Of a stretch of DNA of 64,000 nt, positions 21,201 to 31,737 are shown piece after piece. Both the position numbers and the translations under genes were made by a program. Below the pieces are notes generated by a model. It did no database searches and had not been told where the DNA came from. It was given only the letters and a program-made list of their open reading frames with translations. The stretch comes from Bursaphelenchus xylophilus (taxonomy: Eukaryota; Nematoda; Chromadorea; Rhabditida; Aphelenchoididae): assembly GCA_904066235.2 (NCBI GenBank), contig CAJFCV020000002.1, positions 10,416,001 through 10,480,000 of the forward strand, written 5' to 3'. Position 1 is the stretch's first letter. Every line of letters starts with the position of its first letter.

Positions 21201-23648
21201 GGTCGTTGCACTGTGCAGATGTTTTTCTAATTTTTCGCACTGTGCAATTTTTGAAATTTTGCATCGTTGCACTGTGCAACCAATTTCATAAATTTTCGCA
21301 CAGTGCGGTGCAAAAAATCATTTTTTTGGGCCTTGAACTGTGCGAAAATTTGCACAGTGCAAGGCCAAACTGTGCAGATTTTTCTATTTTTTCGCACTGT
21401 GCAGGCGGTTTTTGAATTTGACACGGTGCAGATTTTGAGCCAATTTTTTTTGGTCTTGTACTGTGCGAAAAATTTTTGTTCAAGGTCGTTGCACTGTACA
21501 GATTTTTTGGTCTGTTTTTTTTGCACTGTGCGGACGATTTTTGAATTTGGCACGGTGCAGATTTTGAGCCAATTTTTTTTGGCCTTGCACTGTGCGAAAA
21601 TTTTTTGTCCAAGACCATTGCACTGTGCAGATTTTTTGGTCTGTTTTTTGCACCGTGCAGACAATTTTTGAAATTTGGCACGGTGCGGATTTCGAAGCAT
21701 TTTTTTTTGATTTTGCACTGTGCGAAAAATTTTTGTCCGAGGTCGTTGCACCGTGCAGATTTTTTGGTCTGTTTTTTTGCACCGTGCAGAAAATTTTTGA
21801 AATTTGCACGGTGCAGATTTTGAGCCAATTTTTTTTGGTTTTGCACTGTGCGAAAATTTTTTGTCCGAGGTCGTTGCACTGTGCAACCAATTTCATAAAT
21901 TTTCGCACAGTGCGGTGCAAAAAATCAATTTTTTGGTCGGCACTGTGCAACCAATTTTTCGAATTTTTGCACGGTGCAAAAATAAAAAAAAGTGTAAAAA
22001 AGATTATTTTTCCGCATTTTAGGGAACATATCCGATGCTTTTCATTCAAATGGAGCTGTGCCATGCCAGTTTGGAGACCTATTTGCTCAAGCGAAGCCAA
22101 CAAAAATTGGCGGAAGTGGATCATACCTTCAATTCAAAGATTGTCGAAGACGTTTTAAGTGCCATTGACTTCCTCCATGACCGAAATGTGATCCACAGAG
22201 ACGTGAAACCCAGCAATGTTTTCTTGAAAAAGTATCCAAATGGCCGAATTAGGGCACTAATTGGGGATTTTGGCCTCGCGATTGGTGATGATGAGCTAAA
22301 AGATGATGGAGATGTATTGGTTAACCCTTTTCCAGTAATGTCGAGGAGGACTAAAGGCGTGGGAACGGCGTTATATGCGGCGCCAGAGCAGTTGAACTCG
22401 AGCAAGTACGATATTTCGGTGAGTTTTGGGATTTTTCGGAATTTTTGGGGAAAAAAGTGTTGTAAAATACGTTTTAAAATGGTGATTGCTGTCTATTATT
22501 ACTGTAAGAGGTCATTTGATATATGATTTTACAGAAAAAAATATATTTTTTAAACTTTTTTTTTCAAAATTTTTTTGGGATTTTTTTGAAATTTGTTGTA
22601 AAAAATGATGTTTTTTGACAAGGAAAGTAGTTCTATGCGGATGAAGTTACAGGTCGAGACATATATCAAAAAAATCGCAAGGTTTTACTGATTCAGAATA
22701 TGTAAAAATTAGCTGCCCAATTTTGGTTTGTAAGGTCGAAAAAATCCTCAGAACTTTTCTCCCAACACCACGCAAATGCCTTTTTGACCAAGTTTTTGCC
22801 AACTCAAAAGTTTTGTTTTGAGCTAAAGTAAACCCTGGCATCTTGACAAGCCTTGAAATATCAAATTTGATTAACACTACAATGCCCATTTTTTACATTG
22901 GAGCTAGTAATTAAGGTGTAGTATTGATCAGATTTGATATTTTAAGGCTTGTCATGATACCAGGGTTTACTTTAGCTCAAAACAAAACTTTTGAATTGGT
23001 AAAAACTTGGTCAAAAAGACATTTGCGTGGTGTTGCGAGAAAAGTTCTGAGGGATTTTTCGCCCTTATAAACCAAAACTGGGCAGCTAATTTTTACATAT
23101 TCTGAATCAGTAAAATCTTGCGATTTTTTTGATGTATGTCTCGACCTGTAACTCCATGCCCCATGTAAGTACTTTTCTTGTCAAAAAATTTTTGAAATTT
23201 TGTCGAAAAAGTGACGTTTTTGATCAAAATAATCGAACTTTGTGACGTTTTATGACGGTTTGCCCAATTTCAGGCCGACATTTACAGCGTGGGAATGGTG
23301 ATTTACGAGTTGTACCAGATTTTCCGCACGAATATGGAACGAGTTATGGCCCTGAAAGACCTCCGCGAATCAAATCAATGCTCTGATTCGTTCGCCGACC
23401 TCTGGCCGGAATGGACCCTACTCGTCGAGGCCATGGTCCACAAACTCCCAGTGGAACGCCCGACCGCCAAAAAAGTGCTCGCGAAAATCCGCAGAATGGG
23501 CGAAATGTCCGAGACGGGCAGGCTCCGAAAACAGCTCAGGTCCCTCGAAAAACGCAACCAACAGCTGATTGAGACCCTCAGGGCGTATCAACAGAGGTTT
23601 GGGAGCATCGAAGAGGTCAATGGAGACAATGTACAGCTAATTACATAG
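18250..23648 (+). CDS. EIF2AK1: eIF2-alpha kinase of the heme-regulated inhibitor (HRI) type
   Basis: Stress kinase expected to phosphorylate Ser51 of eIF2-alpha and so damp translation. Exons: 18250-18460, 19021-19183, 19484-19670, 19767-19873, 20206-20503, 22023-22418, 23274-23648; 578 residues (human HRI 630). The N-terminal helical region precedes SSRYRQDFEEIADIGSGGFG, very like the HRI entry into its kinase domain. Catalytic features: glycine loop GSGGFGRV, lysine in YAVKKI, HRDVKPSNVF, DFG in IGDFGLAIG, and GTALYAAPEQL. A Ser/Glu-rich insert of about 100 residues splits the small lobe, the hallmark of eIF2-alpha kinases. The C-terminal LRKQLRSLEKRNQQLIETL is a coiled coil, as in HRI and unlike PERK or GCN2. 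No transmembrane segment or RWD domain is present. Heme-ligand residues could not be judged. Introns 5 and 6 are packed with repeats. Confidence 0.88.
20640..21990. repeat. GCACNGTGC array, about 128-bp period, in intron 5 of HRI
   Basis: Roughly ten repeats of a unit with three or four GCACNGTGC palindromes separated by T-rich spacers (ttttttggtctgtttttt, attttgagccaattttttt). Measured spacings between equivalent sites in the regular part are 127-130 bp. The array fills almost the whole 1.5-kb intron. Open frames of 100-220 codons on both strands are by-products of the stop-poor repeats. Confidence 0.85.
22628..23166. repeat. Long foldback element in intron 6 of HRI
   Basis: Two arms of about 230 bp in inverted orientation. 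The left arm begins tacaggtcgagacatatatc and the right arm ends with its complement; the inner arm ends are agctcaaaacaaaacttttg and complement. The transcribed intron would fold into a long near-perfect RNA hairpin. Single-arm fragments occur at 1735-1895 and about 29480-29565. Confidence 0.8.
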
Positions 23649-24239
23649 GAAAAATTCGAAAAAATTGAGATTTTTGGGGCAAAAACGGGGTTTTTGGAGG
23701 AAAATCGGGGTTTTTCGAAGGAATTAGATAATTTTTAGGTGCCATAATTTATTTTATGAACGTGACAGTGTTGTGGGTTGTGATTTTATACTGATTTTGA
23801 ATAAATTTTGAAATTAAAAAAAAAATTTTTTTTCGAAAATTGATGAAAAACTACGTTTTCGTATATTTTTAGCTTCTTTTTTGCCAATTGTTGGATAATT
23901 TATCAGAAAAAGATTTATTTTTTGATTGAAATCTTGGAAAAAAGAGAAAAATTCAAAGGTCAGCGGACTTTTGGAACTTGATTGATGAGAAAAACGACGG
24001 CCAAAGTCCCGTTTTTTAACTATAAAATGTCCGTGAAAGACGAGAATTTATCGCTTTTGGTAGACTTGGATGGATCAGCGATCGAATTTGAGATTTTTTG
24101 AAAAAAAAAATTTTTTGAAAATGAAAATTTTTGGATGAAAAAAGAAAAAAGATTGTAAAATAAGCTATGAAAAGTCCAACGGGAGCCGTTTTTCAATTCG
24201 AAATTTTAAAAAATGGACAAAAAACAGTTTTTTATTTTT

Positions 24240-24480
24240 TCGCACTGTGCAATTAAAAAATTTTTTTGAAAATTTTGCACGGTGCGATGAGATTTTTTTT
24301 TCGGTTTTTTGCACTGTGCAATCTATTTTTTTGTCTAAATTTTGCACTGTGCGATGAAAAATTGTTTTTAATTTTTTGCACCGTGCAATTACAAATTTTT
24401 CGGAAAATTTCGCACTGTGCGATGAAAAATTATTTTCGATTTTTTGCACTGTGCGAAATGTTTTGTCTAAGTTTTGCATT
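24240..24480. repeat. Short GCACNGTGC cluster
   Basis: About eight sites at intervals of 25-35 bp, alternating tcgcactgtgc and tgcacggtgcg forms, with A/T-rich spacers. Confidence 0.8.
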
Positions 24481-24547
24481 ACGCATAAAAAAATAAAAAA
24501 AAAATATAAAAAAAAAGGAAATTTGGTATTTGCTGATTAATTTTCAT

Positions 24548-25036
24548 AGCTAAAGGATGACGCAAAAAGTGTAGAAGAAAAGATTCTTGAATAACAGATA
24601 TTTTTCAAAAAAAATTGTAATTTGTAAATTATTCATCGATCTTCACTTTCACCCTCTTTTGTGTCGGTTTCTATTGAAGTTTTCTGTTGAAAAACTATTG
24701 TATTTACTATTGAGATTCTTGGCTGATATACATAAATTACTTTGAACAACCTTCTATCAGTCTGTCCGGAGAAATAATCGGCGATCTTCGATGCGACAGA
24801 ATGCTCATTATTTTCCCGACAGTCTGATAGAAGGTGTTCCCAAATGTAATTGATGTATATCAGCCAAGAATTTCAATAGTAAATACAATATTTTTCAATA
24901 GAAAAATTTCAATAGAACGCGACACAAAAGAGTGTGAAAGTGAAGATCGATGAATAACTTACAAATTATACATTTTTTTCGAAAATATCTGTTATTCAAT
25001 AATCTTTACTTCTACACTTTTTTATGTCATCCTGTA
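24548..25036. mobile_element. Foldback element carrying an inserted CTGTCGGG MITE at its centre
   Basis: Arms of about 190 bp: left begins aaggatgacgcaaaaagtgt, right ends acactttttt-atgtcatcct. The arms are close inverted copies, including the atcgatcttcactttcac block. A 75-bp CTGTCGGG element (24755-24829) sits in the middle. Confidence 0.7.
24755..24829. mobile_element. Short CTGTCGGGAAAAT-family MITE nested in a foldback element
   Basis: TATCAGTCTGTCCGGAGAAAT at the left and attttcccgacagtctgata at the right. At 75 bp it is about half the length of the other family members. Confidence 0.65.
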
Positions 25037-25039
25037 GGT

Positions 25040-25290
25040 ACAGTGGGGGACCTGATCCAGTGGCAAGAAACGTATCATTTTTCATCCAGGAAGTGTCAAA
25101 AATGTAGCAAAATGCCTCCCTCTCCAACTAAAAAAAACTCCGTTAGCCTTTTTTCTCACAAAAAGAGCGGGCGCGCCTTTGAAATACGAGTTTTTTCACT
25201 TGGAGAGGGAAGCATTTTGCTACATTTTTTGATACTTCCTGGATGCAAAATGATACGTTTTTTGCCACTGGATCAGGTCCGCCGCTGTAG
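25040..25290. mobile_element. GATCCAGTGGC-family MITE
   Basis: Starts acagtgggggacctgatcca and ends gatcaggtccgccgctgt. Internal blocks gaagtgtcaaaaatgtagc and the mirrored gctacattttttgatacttc show the inverted repeat. Confidence 0.7.
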
Positions 25291-25403
25291 AGTCATCCGA
25301 AACGCCCGGGTCTTTGTAAGGCCGGGTTTCGAAAATTTTGAAAACGGCCGGCCCTACGTTTCATCGGGCCAGACCTGTTAGCATATATATTTTATTTTCT
25401 CAT

Positions 25404-25652
25404 ACAGTGGGAGACCTGGTCCAGTGGCCAAAAACGTACCATTTTGCATCCGGGAAGTATCAAAAAATGTAGCAAACTGTCTCCCTCTCCAACTAAAAAA
25501 ACTCCGTTTGCCCTTTCCCTCACAAAAAAGCGGGAGCGCTTTTGAAATACGAGTTTTTTCAGTTGGAGAGGGAAGCATTTTGCTACATTTTTTGATACTT
25601 CCCGGATGCAAAATGATACGCTTTTTGCCACTGGATCAGCTCCCTCACTGTA
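25404..25652. mobile_element. GATCCAGTGGC-family MITE, second copy
   Basis: Same structure as 25040-25290 and only about 115 bp from it. Starts acagtgggagacctgg and ends gatcagctccctcactgt. Confidence 0.7.
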
Positions 25653-26079
25653 TGAAAAGAAAATGATTTTTATCTTATCATCCATCAATTTTGGCATCTG
25701 ACCTTTCGCATATAACCCTTGTGACCTCTTCGCTTCACAAAAAATAAAATAAAAACCTTTGTAAACAAGAATCCGAATGCCAAATCATCATTTTTCGGAG
25801 AGCTGTCCTTGAGAAGGCCGCTACTTTTTACCAACTTTTTCTCCACTTTTCGAAAGTTTCGAACATAAATTTCTCTTATTTCTCCGCCCAAAATTTTTCG
25901 CTTTTTTAAACAGTCGGAAAATCGATATAAATTGGCCAAATCAGATCGATCTTGGACCCCAAAAAATTTTTGTTTGTGTATTTTATGGCCTTTGATTTTT
26001 GGACTTGTCGCGACTGCAAAAATTTTGGGAGAAAGTTTTCTTTCTGTTTATTTCATTCGATCTGATCATTTTGGAAGAC

Positions 26080-27296
26080 GCACAGTGCAAAAAAGATATT
26101 CCTTCCGCACAGTGCAATCAAATTTTTTGATCATTAGAAGCGCACAGTGCAATGATCTTTTCGATTATTTTTTTGCACTGTGCACTCTGAAATTTCTTTT
26201 TTTCACTCAAAAATTCCTTTTTCCTTTGCACAGTGCAAGTTATTTTCATATTTTTGTCGCTGCCGCACAGTGCGAAATTTTTTTCTTTCGCTGGAAAATG
26301 CACTGTGCAATCAAATTTGGTTTGATTTCTGCACTGTGCATCTGGAAAAGCTAATTTTTGTCGCTTTTTGTCGCTGCCGCACAGTGCGAAATTTTTTCTT
26401 TCGCTGGAAAATGCACTGTGCAGTGAAAATTGAGTTGCTTTTTGCACTGTGCATTCAGAACAACCAATTTTTGATCTGTTTTGTCGCTGCTGCACAGTGC
26501 AAAATGTTTTCCTTTCGCTGGAAAACGCACTGTGCAATCAAATTTGGTTTGATTTCTGCACTGTGCATCTGGAAAAACTAATTTTTGTCGCTTTTTGTCG
26601 CTGCTGCACAGTGCGAAACTTTTTCCTTTCGTTGGAAAAGCACTGTGCAGTGAAAATTGAGTTGCTTTTTGCACTGTGCATCCGGAAAAACTAATTTTTG
26701 ATCTTTTTTTGTCGCTGCCGCACAGTGCGAAACTTTTTTCTTTCGATGGGAAACGCACTGTGCAATCGAATTTGGTTAGATTTTTGCACTGTGCGTTTTG
26801 AAAAAATAATTTTTGTCCTTTTTTGTCGCTGCCGCACAGTGCGAAGCTTTTTTCTTTCGTTGGAAAAAGCACTGTGCAATCAAATCTGGTTAGATTTTTG
26901 CACTGTGCATTCAGAAAAGCTGATTTTTTGTCTTTTTTGTCGCTGCTGCACAGTGCGAAAATTTTTTTTTCGCTGGAAAATGCACTGTGCAGTGAAAATT
27001 GAGTTACTTTTTGCACTGTGCATCCGGAAAAAAACTAATTTTTGTCGCTTTTTGTCGCTGCCGCACAGTGCGAAACTTTTTTCTTTCGTTGGAAAACGCA
27101 CTGTGCAAGTTGGTTTGATTTTTGCACTGTGCATTTTGAAAACTTCTTCAATTTTTCAATTTTTTTCCGTCGCGACACCCTCTTTCAAGTTCACTGTGCG
27201 GAAATTTTTATTTTTTGTCGCTTCTGCATTGTGCGAAATTTCCTTTTTTCTTGAACTGCACAGTGCAGCATACTTTTTTCAATGCACCGTGCATTG
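26080..27296. repeat. GCACNGTGC array, 114-bp period
   Basis: About eight units, each with three palindromes: ttgtcgctgccgcacagtgcg, a tggaaaa-gcactgtgca, and tttttgcactgtgcat. Spacings between equivalent sites from 26379 to 27063 are 113, 114, 114, 114, 114 and 115 bp. The array runs to within 45 bp of the carboxypeptidase start codon, ending in a run of about 22 A and 10 T. Confidence 0.88.
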
Positions 27297-27338
27297 CAAA
27301 AAAAAAAAAAAAAAAAAAATTTTTTTTTGATTCCAGAG

Positions 27339-30300
27339 ATGCGGACTCTCGGACTTCTCCTGGCCATTGTGGCCCTATCGATCGCCGATCAACGCGCCGA
27401 CGACGAGATCAAGGACTTGCCCGGAGTCAACTTTGACATCAACTTCAAGCATTTCAGCGGTTTCCTTCAAGGCTCCGAAACTCATTTCCTTCATTATTGG
27501 TTCGTCGAATCGCAGGGCAACCCCGCCAAGGACCCGCTGATTTTCTGGTTCAATGGTGGTCCGGGCTGCTCGTCGTTGGACGGCCTTCTCAACGAGATGG
27601 GCCCATATGAGGCTCATGAAAATGGTGTCGATTTGAAGAGCAACCCCTACGCTTGGAATAAAGTAGGTTTTAAATGGCATAAGATGGCCATTGGGAGTAT
27701 TGAAAATAAGTTTTTGACACTTTCTGAGATGACCACAGTGTTTCAGGAAATTTTATTTTTTTGCACAGTGCAAAAAATTTTTTGATTTTTTGCACAGTGC
27801 AGAGGCGACGTGAAGTTTCCAAAATCGCCATACGTATTTTTTATGGTCCACAGAAGCTTATTAAAATTGAATTTTAAAATTTGCTCTCTTATTTTTTGCA
27901 CTGTGCAGCAATATTTACACTGCACCGTGCACAAAAGTTTTTGATTTATTGCACTGTGCAGAGGCGATGTAAAGTTTTCAAAATTGCATGAATTATTTCT
28001 CATGGTCCATGGTAAAATATAAAAATAAAATTTCGAAATTTGCTTACTTACATTTTGCACGGTGCCTCAATATTTACATTGCACGGTGCAAGTAAGAAAA
28101 TCCAAAGTCCTTTGAAGAAAATGTAAAATATAACTTTCGTTGTAGTCTACGCTATTTTACAGTCCATAAAATTATAGCCGTTCCGTATTTTACCCTGAAA
28201 TTTCAAGGATTCATAACTTTTTTCAGTTCGCTTCCGTGGTTTACATTGAATCCCCCGCTGGCGTTGGATTCTCCTACTCGACGGATGGAAACACCACTAC
28301 CAACGATGATCAGACCTCTTTGGAGAGCTACAACGCCATCAAGAAGTGGTTCGAGGTTCACTCCGAGTTCCGTCATCATCAAACTTTCATCATGGGCGAG
28401 AGCTACGGCGGTGTTTATGTTCCAACGCTGACTGCTCGGATTGTCGAAGGCCAGAGCGACTTCCCGATCAATTTGAAGGTAAAATACGGGAATACACGCT
28501 GTCGAAATTTAATATTGACGAAACGGAGGTTTTCGTGGTGAGACCAAAAATTTAGAGAAATTTGGAGATTTTTTTGGTCCTGTAGCGAAAACAAGAAGAA
28601 ATTTTTTCTAAAAAAATTATGAATTATTTTTTTTATACGTATTTTACAAGAAAATCCCAAAATTAATAACAAAATAAAAAAAAATTTGTCCCGCCACGAA
28701 AACCTGAAGATCACAGAAGGCTTTAAAAAATAGTAAATTAAGACATTGATAATGACAGAGCATCTTTATAATTTTATTCGTCGAGAATTCCGCTGAAAAT
28801 GACGTCTTTTGATAATAATGGGTCCCGCAACGAAAACCTGAAATTCTCAGAAAACATGAAAATTTCTAAAATACAAGCATTTTATATGGTTTTATTGCAT
28901 TTGTGACTAAATCTCACTTTGAAAATTTAACTTTTTCATAAAAATGGGTCTCACCACGAAAACTTGAATTCCTTCAAAATGAATGAATTTTAAAGTTTTA
29001 GTAATTAGGGTCATATTTTACAATTTAAACTTTATTTTTTCGCCCATTTATCCAACATTTTTTCAGGGCATGGCCATCGGAAACGGCTACGTGAACGAGA
29101 AACTGAACGTCGACACCTCGATCCGCTTCGCTTATGGTCACGGAATCATCGACGAGAAGGTCTGGAACACCCTCGAACTGCAATGCTGTCGTGGCTGCAT
29201 TGACGGTTGTGATCTGACCAAACTGGATGGGCATTGCGCCACTCAAGTCGAGGAGATCTTCGAATTCCTTTGGTTCGGAGGCCTGAATCCATATGATTTG
29301 TATCGCAAATGCGACCCCAACCCCGGAATCAACAGCATTAAGATGGACTCGTTGCGACTGGGAATGGCGCCAAGCTTCATTCAGAAGAAGAGAAAGAGCA
29401 ACGCTTTCAAGCTGCGCAAGGCCATGAACAAGGTAAAATACGGGAAGTTCGAGAGTAGTTTTTTCACAGGAAAAGTTCTTTTATGCGGCATGTATCAAAA
29501 AAATCGCAAAATCTATTTGATTCGGAATATGTAAAAATTAGCTGCCCAGTTATGGTTTATAAGGGTGACATTAGACTACAGTAAAAATTCGAGACAAAGA
29601 AAAAGCTCTAATTTTCATAGCTGACAATGGAATTACCCCTAGTGCGACTCTCAGATTTTCTTTAAATTTTGCACATGGGCCGGACATAGGCCACACATCA
29701 ATTCCTGAAAGTTTCAGCCCGCACCTTTCAGGGGCGACCAAGATATTCAACGATTCTTTGCGGTCAGGAGGGCACATGAGTGGTCACACAGAAAAACTTT
29801 TTGGCCATATCTTCGCTAGTTTTGTGCGGAGATAGCTGATTTTTTGTGGAAACGGTATTCTCCATGGCATGAACAGGGATGAAACTTTTAACGACAAAAT
29901 TCGTAAAAAAAGTCATTTTTTCTGGCGGTTTTCACACACGCCGAAAAAGCAGAGAAAACGACCGAAAGGCCAATAACTATGAACTAGGTCCTTGTATATA
30001 TAACATATTTGGTATTAAACAAAATGGGGTTGTCTGAGGATTCAGGGAAAAAAAGAATTTTAACATTCGGATAAAAACTAAAAAAGTTATAGCCAATTCA
30101 AGTCCGGCCGAAAAATTGCCGCACCCTGTATTTAATTTCAGATCCTCCCTCCCCACCGTTTCGGAGCTTCCGTCCCCTGCCTCAATGACACCGATGTCAC
30201 TACTTACATGAACAACCCAGCGGTCAGAAAGGCCCTCCACATCCCTGACCATCTTCCTCGTTGGGATATCTGCAGGTGAGCAAGGAAACAAAGGTGTGAG

Positions 30301-31454
30301 CCTTATTTCTACCGGGCAATATTGGCTCTTCTATACACCCAATCTATACGTTTCACGTAGTACTTCAACCGACAATATCTTTGAACTTCTCGGTTGTCTC
30401 TGCAAAGAGCGACCGGGTATTTTTTGAACTTCAGTGTCGGAATTGATCCAGTGGCAAAAAACGTACCATTTTGCATCCGGGAAGTATCAAAAAGGTGGCA
30501 AAATACCTCCCTCTCCAAGTGAAAAAAACTCCGATTTCAAAAGCGCGCCCGCTCTTTTTGTGAGGGAAAGGGCGCGCCTTTAAAAAAGGAGTTTTTTAGT
30601 TGGAAAGGGAGGCATTTTGCCACATTTTTTTGATACTTCTTCTCGGATGCGAAATGGTACGTTTTTTTGCCACTGGATCAGGTCGGTCACAGTATTACTT
30701 TTGAAATTTTTGTTGACGATATAATACAGTGTCGGAATTGATCCAGTGGCAAAAAACGTACCATTTTGCATCCGGGAAGTATCAAAAATGTAGCAAAATA
30801 CCTTCCTCTCCAAGTGAAAAAAACTCCGGTTTCAAAAGCGCGCCCGCTCTTTTTGTGAGGAAAACCTTCAACACGGGGTTTTTTTTAATTGTAGAGGGAG
30901 GCATTTTGCTACATTTTTGAAACTTCCCGGATGCAGAATGATACGTTTTTTGCCACTGGATCAGGTCTGTCGCTGTGTAGGTAGCCTAGACAAAATTTGG
31001 GCCGAATATTTGTAAAAAAATCGAGCGTCGTACTTTTGACACGTCCCTTGTCGAGAAAAAATCAAAGAAAACGGGCCTTGTATGATACGTGTTCTGATTC
31101 ACTATTTTCTGCAGTGACGACATCACCACCAAGTACCAAAAACAGTACGGAGATGTGGCTCCATTCATCCGCAAGATCCTCGACGCTCATGTCCGAGTCC
31201 TGCTCTACTACGGCGACACCGACATGGCCTGCAATTTCATGATGGGACAGCAGTTCAGCGCGCAGTTGGGAATCAAGCGATCCGTGGGAAAACAGCCCTG
31301 GAAGTTCGACGGGCAGATCGCCGGATTCAAGACGTTGTATCAGAACCAGCTCACTTTCCTCACGGTTCGCGGCGCTGGCCATATGGCGCCACAATGGAGA
31401 GCGCCGGAGATGGACTACGCCATCAAACAGTTCATCTTGAACCATCCTATTTAA
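27339..31454 (+). CDS. CTSA: Serine carboxypeptidase, cathepsin A-like
   Basis: A secreted or lysosomal peptidase (S10 family) that removes C-terminal residues. Exons 27339-27662, 28227-28478, 29067-29432, 30142-30275 and 31115-31454 give 471 residues, the usual size. The signal peptide is [17 protein letters not shown]. Substrate-binding [15 protein letters not shown] is followed by [15 protein letters not shown]. The triad is visible: Ser in GESYGG, Asp in [11 protein letters not shown], His in GAGHMAPQ. Cysteines in [12 protein letters not shown] fit the family's disulphides. A TTCCAG acceptor ends two bases before the ATG, so a leader is probably trans-spliced. Introns 2 and 3 both begin GTAAAATACG. 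AATAAA lies near 31624. Several nematode paralogues exist, so orthology to one named gene is not claimed. Confidence 0.94.
27758..28090. repeat. GCACNGTGC sites in intron 1 of the carboxypeptidase
   Basis: Eight or so sites in about two repeats of a unit carrying gcagaggcga(c/t)gt-aaagtttccaaaa and tttgctctcttattttttgc. The unit resembles that of the 31738-32902 array in reverse orientation, so the two share an origin. Confidence 0.75.
29570..30130. repeat. Transposon fragments in intron 3 of the carboxypeptidase
   Basis: About 29625-29900 is a diverged part of the ACAGGGGAAGTACTCC family (gtgcgactctcagattttct, aattcctgaaagttt). About 29995-30130 belongs to another repeat with atttggtattaaacaaaatg and gcaccctg, also found at 34713-34857 (reverse) and 39760-39900. 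Confidence 0.55.
30431..30694. mobile_element. GATCCAGTGGC-family MITE in intron 4 of the carboxypeptidase
   Basis: Starts cagtgtcggaattgatccag and ends ctggatcaggtcggtcacag, with the mirrored gaagtatcaaaaa/ tttttgatacttc blocks. A sister copy follows after 32 bp. Confidence 0.7.
30727..30977. mobile_element. GATCCAGTGGC-family MITE, tandem sister copy
   Basis: Starts cagtgtcggaattgatccag like its neighbour at 30431 and ends ctggatcaggtctgtcgctg. The near-identity of the left halves suggests a local duplication. Confidence 0.7.
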
Positions 31455-31737
31455 GGAATTTACTGTTATTTATATGGAGGAAAAGCTGTGAGATTACTGT
31501 TGGTTCATCGTAATTTTGAAGGCTTTATAATATTTAGAAATTGAATTACTGTAACTTTTTGAAAATGAGATCAAAGAGTTGCGTTTTTTTGTGCTTTAAT
31601 CGTTGCCAAATTTGGAGTTTTGGAATAAACTTTGATAAACAATCGTTTTTATGGCCTGGAAGATAAACAAAAATGAGTCAGATCACGATCGGACATCGTG
31701 TAATGATGATATAAATGATTAACAAAGCAATTTTTGA

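Larger units (their letters stand above)
23649..26079. other. Intergenic, HRI to the next satellite block
   Basis: After the HRI poly(A) signal (AATAAA near 23800) there is AT-rich DNA, a short GCACNGTGC cluster (24240-24480), a foldback element (24548-25036) and two copies of the GATCCAGTGGC family. From 25655 to 26079 nothing distinctive is seen apart from AT-rich unique sequence. Confidence 0.5.

Noticed and set aside
20640..22160. Long open frames (up to about 220 codons, both strands) in the HRI intron array
   Set aside because: The frames are open because the tandem units lack stops in several phases at once. The peptides are endless repeats of the palindrome's translation (HCTVQ, HSA, ALC), with no start or splice context.
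20640..27296. CRISPR-like array
   Set aside because: Evenly spaced short palindromic repeats look superficially similar, but the repeats are 9 bp, the spacers are themselves repeated, there are no cas genes and the DNA is from an animal with introns.
26118..27330. Open frames of about 200 codons on both strands in the 114-bp array
   Set aside because: A period of 114 is a multiple of three, so a stop-free unit stays open by itself. No coding signal otherwise.
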